From the NCBI RefSeq assembly GCF_002973535.1, contig NZ_PVEP01000001.1, positions 1,109,011-1,173,010 on the forward strand: 64,000 nucleotides of DNA, in the 5' to 3' direction. Below are positions 35,408-43,502 of this stretch, one piece after another. Source of the DNA: Albidovulum denitrificans (GTDB lineage Bacteria > Pseudomonadota > Alphaproteobacteria > Rhodobacterales > Rhodobacteraceae). The notes under the pieces are model-generated. The model saw only the letters and a program-made list of their open reading frames with translations, made no database searches and had not been told where the DNA came from. A program made the position numbers and the translations under genes. Every line of letters begins with the position of its first letter. Position 1 is the first letter of the stretch.

Positions 35408-35927
35408 CGGCAGGGGGCGCCGTTCTGTCGGGCATCAGGAAATGCCCGGTCGCCTGCGCGAAAAGCCGGGCGCGATTGTCCTGCCAGGCCTCGACATGAA
35501 TGCTCGCATAGCGCCGGCCGGAACGGTTTACCCGCGCCCGCGCATAGGCGTCGCGCGGCAGGCCGGTGCGCAGGTAGTCGACGGTAAAGTCGATGGTCTT
35601 CGGCAGGCGCGGCAGATGCGTCGCGTCCAGCGCGCGCGGATCGACGCGGCCCGCCTCCATATCCTCCCACACCAGCGACCAGCTCAGCCCGATGATCGCC
35701 GTCACCTCAAGGAAGGCCGCCGTCACTCCGCCATGCAGCGCGGGCAGGTAGGGGTTGCCGATCAGCTTGTCGTCATAGGGCAGCACCGCCGTCAGCTCAT
35801 CGCCGCGGCGGTCGAAGCGGATGCCCAGAAAGCCGATGAACGGCACCCCGCCGATCAGCGATTGCAGCGCGGCGTCGCGGCGTTCCTTGACGATCTGGAC
35901 CGGCTCGGGGCGCAGGCGCGGGCTCAT
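35400..35927 (-). CDS. PaaI family thioesterase, longer paralogue
   Basis: A 175-residue hotdog-fold thioesterase. The catalytic region is seen as NPYLPALHGGVTAAFLEVTAII (HGG motif with the following helix) and the second strand pair as TIDFTVDYLRTGLPRD. It hydrolyses an acyl-CoA, probably aryl or short to medium-chain; substrate unknown. The first 25 residues form an extra helix absent in the neighbour. It overlaps the upstream thioesterase by 4 nt and the downstream MATE gene by 8 nt. Confidence 0.87.
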   Translation of the reverse strand: MSPRLRPEPVQIVKERRDAALQSLIGGVPFIGFLGIRFDRRGDELTAVLPYDDKLIGNPYLPALHGGVTAAFLEVTAIIGLSWSLVWEDMEAGRVDPRALDATHLPRLPKTIDFTVDYLRTGLPRDAYARARVNRSGRRYASIHVEAWQDNRARLFAQATGHFLMPDRTAPPADE

Positions 35928-36361
35928 CCCCTGTCTCCTTTCGCGGCGTCGAAGGTGAAGGTGCCGGTGGCCGTGGCGACGGGCCGGTCCTGATCGGCGT
36001 CATGCGCGGTGGCACGCACGAAGGCGACCGATCGCGTGACATGGTAGCATTCTGCCCGCGCGGTGATCCGGTCGCCCGGACGCGCCGGGCGCATGTAGTC
36101 GATGCGAAGGTCGATGGTCGCGGTGGCCGAGGGCGCGCGCGGATGGCTCATCACCGCCGCGCCGCCGCAGGTGTCCATCAGGGCCGACACCGCGCCACCA
36201 TGGATCACCCCCGATTTCGGATCTCCCACCAGCCGGGCGTCATAGGGCATGGAGATCGCGGCAACCCCGTCCCCAAGCTGCTCAAGCACCATGCCCAGCG
36301 CCCGCGAATAGGGAATCGCCTCGATGAACTGCTGCGCCGCTGTCCGCTTCTTGTCATTCAT
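35924..36361 (-). CDS. PaaI family thioesterase
   Basis: A 145-residue hotdog-fold thioesterase with GVIHGGAVSALMDTCGGAAV (the HGG active-site segment with the downstream acidic residue D) and IDLRIDYMRPARPGDRITA. It is the leading gene of a three-gene minus-strand operon with a second thioesterase and a MATE exporter. The two thioesterases share the same motif spacing and probably arose by duplication and form a complex or act on related acyl-CoA esters. It diverges from a metal-exporter gene 118 nt away. Confidence 0.88.
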   Translation of the reverse strand: MNDKKRTAAQQFIEAIPYSRALGMVLEQLGDGVAAISMPYDARLVGDPKSGVIHGGAVSALMDTCGGAAVMSHPRAPSATATIDLRIDYMRPARPGDRITARAECYHVTRSVAFVRATAHDADQDRPVATATGTFTFDAAKGDRG

Positions 36362-36400
36362 GCATCAGGCTCCGGGATCACACCCCCGCCAATTTGCCGG

Positions 36401-36438
36401 TTGACGGAGGCACCGCAAGACCTATATCCAAAATATAG
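36401..36438 (+). promoter_or_regulatory. Promoter with palindromic operator ahead of the metal exporter
   Basis: TTGACG at 36401 and TATATC at 36423 are spaced 16 nt and fit a housekeeping promoter. The -10 lies inside a perfect inverted repeat CTATAT-CCAAA-ATATAG (36422-36438), a good position for a repressor. A metal-sensing regulator such as Mur, MntR or a Fur relative would make sense given the gene, but this is inference. Confidence 0.5.
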
Positions 36439-36479
36439 CCTAGGGTTCAAATTATATACGAATGAAAGAAAGCTAGACC

Positions 36480-37610
36480 ATGGCATTGACCGCCCTCGCC
36501 CCCAACGCCGTCCGACGGCCTGGCCGGATGGACCCGCGACGGCTGGCGCTCGTCGGTCTTATCGTCGCGCTGGCGCTGGCGCCGGGCGATCTGGGTGCGC
36601 TGACGCGCGGGCTGATGCAGGACGCTTTCGTGCAGGTCTCGGCCTTCGTCGCGGCGACGCTCCTGCTCTTTTACGGGTTGGAGCGGCTGTTCCGCTTCGA
36701 CCTTGGCCAGGCGATGGGTCAGTCGCGCATGTTGCAGGTGCCGTTCGCCGCGCTTCTTGGCGCGACGCCCGGCTGCGGCGGCGCGGTTGTCGTCGTGGCG
36801 GCCTATGCCTCGGGCAAGGTCAGCTTTGGCGCGGTCGTGGCCACGCTGACCGCAACGATGGGGGACGCGGCCTTTCTGCTGATCGCGACACGGCCGGATG
36901 TCGCGCTGGTTCTGCTGCCGATGCAATTCGCGACCGGCATCCTGACCGGCTGGCTCGTCGATCGCTTCCTGACCGTCGACTACCGCCCCGCGCAGGGCGG
37001 TTGCGAGGTCGCGCCGCTGATCGGCGCCACCCGCCCGCGCCATTACCTCTATCTGGCCGCGCTTATCCCCGGCCTGATCGTTGGCGCCGCGCAGATCGGC
37101 GGCATCGAGGTGACGCAGGTTCTTGGCATTCCCGTCGCCGCCTTCGCGCTGACCGGCATCTTCACCGGCCTTGCCATCTGGACCGTTTCGCCGGTCAAGG
37201 CGATGACCAACCCGGCCGACGCGCCGGTGACGCGCATGGCCGAGGAAACCGCCTTCATCTCGATCTGGGTGGTGATCGCCTACCTGGCCTATGACTATGC
37301 CGCGGCCTATGGCGGGTTCGACCTCAAGGCGATGTTCCAGACCATCGCCCCGGCTCTGCCGCTGATCGCCGCCGCCATCGGGTTCATTCCCGGCTGTGGC
37401 CCGCAGGTCCTTGTCGCCACGCTTTTCGTGAACGGGGCGATTCCCTTCTCGGCGCTCGCGGCGAATGCCATCTCGAACGACGGCGACGCCCTCTTTCCCG
37501 CCATCGCCCTTGCCCCGCGCGCGGCGATCATGGCCACCGTCTTTTCGACCGTTCCCGCCCTGACCGTCGCCTATGCGCTTTACCTCTTCGCGCCCGGTTT
37601 CCTGAACTGA
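36480..37610 (+). CDS. Putative heavy-metal/manganese exporter, 10-TM family
   Basis: A 376-residue integral membrane protein of the family described as putative 10-TM metal exporters (often called putative manganese transporter). It has two related halves, each with a conserved PGCG turn in a membrane helix: ATPGCGGAVVVVAAYASGK in the first and FIPGCGPQVLVATLFVNG in the second, followed by AANAISNDGDALFP. The internal repeat and glycine-cysteine pairs suggest a pore with two inverted repeats. Substrate is not proven. The ATG lacks a strong ribosome site (GAAAG is the best upstream). A palindromic promoter precedes it. Confidence 0.8.
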   Translation: MALTALAPNAVRRPGRMDPRRLALVGLIVALALAPGDLGALTRGLMQDAFVQVSAFVAATLLLFYGLERLFRFDLGQAMGQSRMLQVPFAALLGATPGCGGAVVVVAAYASGKVSFGAVVATLTATMGDAAFLLIATRPDVALVLLPMQFATGILTGWLVDRFLTVDYRPAQGGCEVAPLIGATRPRHYLYLAALIPGLIVGAAQIGGIEVTQVLGIPVAAFALTGIFTGLAIWTVSPVKAMTNPADAPVTRMAEETAFISIWVVIAYLAYDYAAAYGGFDLKAMFQTIAPALPLIAAAIGFIPGCGPQVLVATLFVNGAIPFSALAANAISNDGDALFPAIALAPRAAIMATVFSTVPALTVAYALYLFAPGFLN

Positions 37611-37676
37611 CCCCCGCGCAAGCGAGTTGTGCGGCCCCCCGCCTGCCGCTAGGCTCTGCGCCAGGAGGACCCCCGG

Positions 37677-38048
37677 ATGGCCGAAGAGCGCATCAGTTTC
37701 AAGGATATGTGTACCCGCTTCGACGTGACCCCGCGGACGCTGCGCTATTACGAGTATATTGAGCTTCTGTCCCCCGAAAAGGACGGCCGCGCGCGCTTTT
37801 ACGGCCCGCGCGAGGTGGCCCGCATGACCCTGATCCTGCGCGGCCGCCGCTTTGGCTTCAGCCTTGAGGAAATCCGCCAGTGGCTGCTTCTCTACAATGA
37901 GAGGGGAACCAAGGAACAATACTCGGTCTGGATCTCCATGGCCGACCGGCAACTGGCCGAGCTTGGCAAGCAGCGCGAGGAGCTTGACGCCACGATCGCC
38001 GACCTGAAGGACCTGCGCGACCGCACCCAGGCGCTTCTGGACGACTGA
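37677..38048 (+). CDS. MerR-family transcriptional regulator
   Basis: A 123-residue regulator. The winged HTH begins RISFKDMCTRFDVTPRTLRYYEYIELL, followed by a hinge and a C-terminal coiled coil (ADRQLAELGKQREELDATIADLKDL) for dimerisation. It has no cysteine-rich metal-binding tail, so it is not a metal-sensing MerR. An AGGAGG site is 8 nt from the ATG. It resembles the neighbouring MerR gene at 38231 in layout; both precede an acyl-CoA dehydrogenase gene and so may govern acyl-CoA degradation. Confidence 0.9.
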   Translation: MAEERISFKDMCTRFDVTPRTLRYYEYIELLSPEKDGRARFYGPREVARMTLILRGRRFGFSLEEIRQWLLLYNERGTKEQYSVWISMADRQLAELGKQREELDATIADLKDLRDRTQALLDD

Positions 38049-38109
38049 TTTGGGCGCCCCGGACGCGACAGAAAAATAGCCCTCCGCACGCTTTTCCGAA
38101 AGGACATTA

Positions 38110-38153
38110 CGTCACCGATTTCGTGACGCGACGTCACGGTGACGTTAACGTCA
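38110..38153. promoter_or_regulatory. Overlapping palindromes, likely MerR operator array
   Basis: Three perfect palindromes are packed into 44 nt: CGTCAC-N7-GTGACG (38110-38128), ACGTCACGGTGACGT (38131-38145) and TGACGTTAACGTCA (38140-38153), the last two sharing bases. The half-site ACGTCA recurs throughout. The array is 77 nt upstream of the second MerR gene. MerR dimers bind such dyads between promoter elements, so autoregulation and control of the acyl-CoA dehydrogenase gene is plausible. Confidence 0.7.
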
Positions 38154-38230
38154 ACTTCGCTTGTATGGTCGGATCACTCTTCCGATCTGGGGGCCACGAA
38201 ACCCTCAGACACGGATGAAAGGATATGTGT

Positions 38231-38623
38231 ATGAGTGACGATGTTCTGACCATTCGCGAAATGTGCGACGGCTTCGACGTGACCGCCCGCGCGCTTCGCT
38301 TCTACGAAGCCAAGGAACTGCTTTTCCCGATGCGCCAGGGCCAGAAACGCCTGTATTCCCGCCGCGACCGCGCCCGGTTGAAACTGATCCTGCGCGGCAA
38401 GCGGTTCGGCTTCAGCCTGGAAGACATCCGCCAGTTGCTCGATCTCTACGATGTCGATGACACGCATGAGACGCAGCTGGCCGAGACGCTCGACGCAGCG
38501 CGCAAGCGGCTGGCCGACATGGAACAGCAACGCGATGAGCTTGACCAGGCGATCGCCGAACTGGACGAGATGATCGCGCAGAACGCCGAGACTCTGACGA
38601 AACTCAGGCTGACCGCCGCCTGA
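38231..38623 (+). CDS. MerR-family transcriptional regulator
   Basis: A 130-residue regulator with HTH segment LTIREMCDGFDVTARALRFYEAKELL, a linker RGKRFGFSLEDIRQLLDLYDV, and a C-terminal coiled coil with repeated heptads (RLADMEQQRDELDQAIAELDEM). No metal ligands are seen. I start at ATG 38231, 7 nt behind AAAGGA; an ATG at 38225 would be only 1 nt from it. The acyl-CoA dehydrogenase gene follows after 33 nt, so this regulator probably controls that gene and the associated thiolase operon, perhaps like the LiuR type of MerR regulators. Confidence 0.9.
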   Translation: MSDDVLTIREMCDGFDVTARALRFYEAKELLFPMRQGQKRLYSRRDRARLKLILRGKRFGFSLEDIRQLLDLYDVDDTHETQLAETLDAARKRLADMEQQRDELDQAIAELDEMIAQNAETLTKLRLTAA

Positions 38624-38656
38624 AACACGACCGACGACCTTTAGGGAGAGAGACGC

Positions 38657-40435
38657 ATGCCGACCTACACCGCCCCGATCCGCGACATGGAATTTGTCCT
38701 GAATGAGGTTCTGGGCGTCGCCGCCAGCGACGTGCCAGGCTATGGCGAGCTTGAGCCCGGCTTCACCTCTGCGATCCTCGAAGAGGCGGGCAAGATCGCC
38801 AGCGACGTGCTGACGCCCCTGAACGCCAGCGGCGACCGCGAAGGCTGTCGGCTGGAAAACGGCGTCGTCTACACGCCGAAGGGCTTCAAGGAAGCCTTCG
38901 CGGCGATGAAGGAAGGCGGCTGGAACGGTCTTGATCTGCCCGAGGACTATGGCGGGCAGAACCTGCCCTACATCATGGGGACTGCCGTGGGCGAAATCTT
39001 CGTCTCCGCCAACATGGCCTTCAACATGTATCAGGGCCTGACCCATGGCGCGATCTCGGCCATCCTCGCCCACGGGACGGACGACCAGAAACAGACCTTC
39101 CTGCCGAAGATGGTCAGCCTCGACTGGACCGGCACGATGAACCTGACCGAACCCCATGCCGGGACCGACCTTGGCATGATCCGCACCAAGGCCGAACCGC
39201 AGAAGGACGGCAGCTACAGGATCACCGGGCAGAAGATCTTCATCTCGGCGGGCGATCACGACCTTGCGGACAACGTCATCCACCTGGTGCTGGCCAAGGC
39301 GCCCGGCGGTGGCGAGGGGACCAGGGGCATCTCGCTTTTCATCGTGCCGAAGTTCCTGGTGAAAGAGGATGGCACCCTGGGCGAACGCAACGGCGTTTCG
39401 GTCGGCAATATCGAAGAGAAGATGGGCATCCACGGCAATGCCACCTGCGTGATGAACTATGACGGCGCGACCGGCTACCTGCTGGGAGAGCTGCACAAGG
39501 GCATGCGCAACATGTTCACGATGATGAACGAGGCGCGGCTGGGCGTCGGCCTTCAGGGCTACGCGGTCGCCGAACCGGCCTACCAGAACGCCGTCACCTA
39601 TGCCCGCGACCGCCTTCAGGGCCGCGCGGTGACGGGGACCGAAAACCCCTCCGGCCCCGCCGACCCGCTGATCGTGCATCCCGACATCCGCCGCAACCTG
39701 ATGGACCAGAAAAGCTTCCTTGAAGGCGCGCGCGCCTTCACGCTCTGGGGGGCCTCGCTGATCGACCGCGCGCATCGCTCGGACGACAAGGACGCCGAGG
39801 GGATGATCTCGCTCCTCACCCCGGTCATCAAGGGCTTCCTCACCGACAAGGGGTTCGAGACCGCCGTCGCCGCGCAGCAGGTCTATGGCGGGCATGGCTA
39901 TATCGAGGAACAGGGCATGTCCCAGTTCACCCGCGACGCCAGGATCACCATGATCTATGAGGGCGCCAACGGGGTGCAGGCGCTTGACCTCGTCGGCCGC
40001 AAGCTGGCGGCGGATGGCGGCAAGCATGTCATGGCGTTTTTCGAGATGGTGAAGGGCTTCATCAAGGAAAACGACGGCGACGACGCGCTGAAGAAAGACT
40101 TCCTCGACCCGCTCAAGGCCGCGTCGAAGGATCTTCAGGCAGCGGGCATGTTCTTCATGCAGAACGGCATGAAGAACCCCAACGCGGCGCTGGCGGGGTC
40201 CTACGACTTCATGCACCTCTTCGGTCATGTCTGCCTTGGCCTCATGTGGGCGCGCTCGGCCAAGGCCGCGCTGGCAGCGCTGGCGGGCGGAACCGGCGAC
40301 AAGGCTTTCTATGAGACCAAGCTTGCCACCGGACGCTACTACATGGCCCGGCAACTGCCGATGACCACGACCCACCTCGCCCGCATCCAGTCCGGTGCCG
40401 AACCCGTGATGGCGCTTGCCGCAGAGGCGTTCTAG
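38657..40435 (+). CDS. Acyl-CoA dehydrogenase with C-terminal extension
   Basis: A 592-residue flavoenzyme, longer than classic 380-residue acyl-CoA dehydrogenases because of the C-terminal extra domain found in the FadE/DmdC group. The FAD and substrate segments [35 protein letters not shown] and [23 protein letters not shown] are present, and the likely catalytic base is the glutamate of [10 protein letters not shown] (residue about 434). It introduces a double bond into acyl-CoA and passes electrons to ETF. It could serve fatty acids or methylthiopropionyl-CoA (DmdC in roseobacters); the sequence alone does not decide. It follows a MerR regulator. Confidence 0.9.
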   Translation: MPTYTAPIRDMEFVLNEVLGVAASDVPGYGELEPGFTSAILEEAGKIASDVLTPLNASGDREGCRLENGVVYTPKGFKEAFAAMKEGGWNGLDLPEDYGGQNLPYIMGTAVGEIFVSANMAFNMYQGLTHGAISAILAHGTDDQKQTFLPKMVSLDWTGTMNLTEPHAGTDLGMIRTKAEPQKDGSYRITGQKIFISAGDHDLADNVIHLVLAKAPGGGEGTRGISLFIVPKFLVKEDGTLGERNGVSVGNIEEKMGIHGNATCVMNYDGATGYLLGELHKGMRNMFTMMNEARLGVGLQGYAVAEPAYQNAVTYARDRLQGRAVTGTENPSGPADPLIVHPDIRRNLMDQKSFLEGARAFTLWGASLIDRAHRSDDKDAEGMISLLTPVIKGFLTDKGFETAVAAQQVYGGHGYIEEQGMSQFTRDARITMIYEGANGVQALDLVGRKLAADGGKHVMAFFEMVKGFIKENDGDDALKKDFLDPLKAASKDLQAAGMFFMQNGMKNPNAALAGSYDFMHLFGHVCLGLMWARSAKAALAALAGGTGDKAFYETKLATGRYYMARQLPMTTTHLARIQSGAEPVMALAAEAF

Positions 40436-40500
40436 GCTTCCCCGACACGAACGGGTCCGCGCCCCCTTCGGCGCGGCCCCCAGAACCCGATGAGGACCGG

Positions 40501-40713
40501 ATGCCCAAACGCCTGCGCCTGACCCGCCGCTTCCCCGCCGCGATGACCAACGACGCCTACCGCGCGTTGCAGACCCTCGCGGCCCAGGCCGGGATCACGC
40601 AGGATGAGGCGCTGACCTTCGTCTTCGAACATTTCAACAGCGTCATCGACGCCGAGACGTTCAACCACCGCCTCAGGCTTTTCAAGGCGGAGCTTGAGGA
40701 CCGAAAGGCATGA
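40501..40713 (+). CDS. Small helical protein, 70 residues
   Basis: A 70-residue frame, MPKRLRLTRRFPAAMTND..., with a basic start and a helical body (FVFEHFNSVIDAETFNHRLRLF). GAGGA lies 9 nt upstream and codon use is like its neighbours. I do not recognise a domain. It lies 65 nt behind the acyl-CoA dehydrogenase gene on the same strand and may be part of that transcript. Its length and composition suggest a small cytoplasmic protein; no function can be proposed. Confidence 0.6.
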   Translation: MPKRLRLTRRFPAAMTNDAYRALQTLAAQAGITQDEALTFVFEHFNSVIDAETFNHRLRLFKAELEDRKA

Positions 40714-40732
40714 CGGGCGGAGAGGGCGGAAT

Positions 40733-40951
40733 GAGTATTTGTGCAACGAAGAAGCGCAAAGTGCGCCCCGGAACCGGCGCCGGCCCTCAAACCTGGGGTG
40801 CTTCTCGCCGGAACCAGGGCGACTTCTCCGTTGGCGGTCATCGGCTCTCCAGCCTGTACCGCGCGCCGAGCCTCGCCCGATTCTGGTTAACAAATCCTTC
40901 TTCTTCGTTGCGGAAATACTCCGCAGGGGTGTGGGGGCGCGAAGCCCCCAC
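40733..40951. repeat. Inverted copies of the GAGTATTT...GAAGAAG repeat around a non-coding interval
   Basis: GAGTATTTGTGCAACGAAGA (from 40733) faces its complement CTTCTTCGTTGCGGAAATAC (from 40900) across about 145 nt without a credible gene. A GTGGGGGC-GCGAA-GCCCCCAC hairpin (40931-40951) follows the right copy. A third copy of the repeat lies at 45743. The interval separates the 70-codon gene from the glutathione transferase gene. Confidence 0.75.
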
Positions 40952-40978
40952 TTCGACGGTCAGACAAGAGGCGACGAC

Positions 40979-41605
40979 ATGACGGCGAAACTCTACTGCT
41001 TCGGCGAAAGCGGCAATGCCTACAAGGCGGCGCTGACGATGGCACTTGCGGGCTATGACTGGGCGCCGCTCTGGGTCGATTTCTTCCACGGCGCCTCGCG
41101 CAGCGCCGACTTCCTCGCCATCAATGAAATGGGTGAGGCGCCGGTCTTCGTTGAGGGCGATCTGACGCTGACGCAAAGCTGCGTGATTCAGCTTCATGTC
41201 GCCGAGAAGACCGGGAAATTCCTCGACGGCGACCGGAACGAGATCCTGCGCTGGCTGTTCTGGGACGGTCAGAAGGGATCGGGCCAGCAGGGCGCGCTGC
41301 GCTTCCTGATGAACTTCGTCCCCGAGGAGAAGCGCCCGGCCGAGGCGATCAAATGGCTTTCGGGCCGGGTCATGACGGCGCTTGGCGTTCTCGACCGCCA
41401 TCTTGAGGGCCGCAACTGGGTGACGGGCGACGCCCCGACGCTGGCCGACCTCGCCTGCTGCGGCTATCTCTACTACCCCGAACCCTGGGGCTTCGACCGC
41501 AAGGCCCTGCCCCATATCGACCGCTGGCTTGACCGCATCGCGGCCCTGCCGGGCTGGAAACACCCCTATGACCTGATGCCCGGCAATCCGTCCGACCGGG
41601 CCTGA
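40979..41605 (+). CDS. Glutathione S-transferase family protein
   Basis: A 208-residue cytosolic GST. An N-terminal thioredoxin fold (KLYCFGESGNAYKAALTMALAGYDW) holds the likely catalytic serine or cysteine, the EAPVFVEGDLTLTQSCVI segment binds the glutathione, and the helical C-terminal domain ends LADLACCGYLYYPEPWGFDRK. It could conjugate glutathione to an electrophile or isomerise a thioester. Start 40979 has AGAGG upstream; longer frames run through the repeat region. It is followed by a small gene and fadA in an apparent operon. Confidence 0.88.
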   Translation: MTAKLYCFGESGNAYKAALTMALAGYDWAPLWVDFFHGASRSADFLAINEMGEAPVFVEGDLTLTQSCVIQLHVAEKTGKFLDGDRNEILRWLFWDGQKGSGQQGALRFLMNFVPEEKRPAEAIKWLSGRVMTALGVLDRHLEGRNWVTGDAPTLADLACCGYLYYPEPWGFDRKALPHIDRWLDRIAALPGWKHPYDLMPGNPSDRA

Positions 41606-41619
41606 GCGGAGGAACCGAC

Positions 41620-41805
41620 ATGAACTGGCTGCTGATCGCGGTCGTCTACACCGTCACCGGCGAAAACGTCCCCCATGAGGTGCGCGTGAACGAGACGCCC
41701 TTTGCCACCGAGGCGCTCTGCGAGGCGGCGCGCACGAAGATGGAAGACCAGCTCAGGACGCGGGCGATCACCGTCAAGGCGACCTGCGTGCAAGTGAGCG
41801 AATAA
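41620..41805 (+). CDS. Small conserved-type protein, 61 residues
   Basis: A 61-residue frame, MNWLLIAVVYTVTGENVPHEV..., with a short hydrophobic start that could be a signal or membrane anchor, then a charged region with two cysteines (EALCEAARTKMEDQL and VKATCVQVSE). GGAGG precedes the ATG by about 7 nt. It is 14 nt behind the glutathione transferase and 12 nt ahead of fadA, so it is in the same transcript. I cannot assign a function; the pair of cysteines hints at a disulfide in the periplasm. Confidence 0.6.
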   Translation: MNWLLIAVVYTVTGENVPHEVRVNETPFATEALCEAARTKMEDQLRTRAITVKATCVQVSE

Positions 41806-41817
41806 CGGGAGAAGACC

Positions 41818-43028
<1,211 letters not shown>

Positions 43029-43029
<1 letters not shown>

Positions 43030-43502
43030 TGGGCATCATCGACAAGGCCAGCGTACCGGTCAAGACCGGCTCCATCTACCCCGAACCCTATGCCAGCCAG
43101 ATGGCCGGGCGATCCTCGCTGCGCCTCGGCGATGCGGGCGGGCTGACGCAGTTCGGCGCGAATGAGGTGATCCTGCAACCCGGCGCACGGTCGTCGCTCC
43201 GCCACTGGCACCACCGTGAGGATGAATTCGTCATGATCATGCAGGGCGAATGCGTGTTGGTGCAGGACGGCGGCGAAACCGTCATGCGCCCCGGCGATTG
43301 CGCGGCCTTTCCGGCGGGCGATCCGAACGGGCATTGCTTCGTCAACAGATCGGGGGCGGAGGCGCGTTTCCTCGTCGTCGGTTCCCGGATGAACCCCGAA
43401 AAGGCCACCTATTCCGATGTCGATCTGGAGATCGCGATCCAGGACGGCAAGGCCAGCTTCACCTACAAGGACGGCACCCCTTACACGGGAGAGAGAACAT
43501 GA
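43029..43502 (+). CDS. Cupin-domain protein between fadA and fadB
   Basis: A 157-residue single-cupin protein with RHWHHREDEFVMIMQGECVLVQDG and RPGDCAAFPAGDPNGHCFVN, which give the two cupin metal-binding motifs (His, His, Glu and a later His). It has no attached DNA-binding domain, so it is not a regulator of the cupin-HTH type. Its start overlaps the fadA stop and its stop overlaps the fadB start (ATGA), so the three are translated as one unit. What it does for beta-oxidation is unknown; a small-molecule isomerase or dioxygenase is possible. Confidence 0.85.

Noticed and set aside
38174..40375. A 733-codon minus-strand frame
   Set aside because: Antisense shadow of the acyl-CoA dehydrogenase gene; no domain and histidine/arginine-rich composition.
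40710..40982. A 90-codon plus-strand frame between the 70-codon gene and the glutathione transferase
   Set aside because: It runs through facing repeat copies and a GC hairpin, overlaps the GST start, and has no family resemblance.
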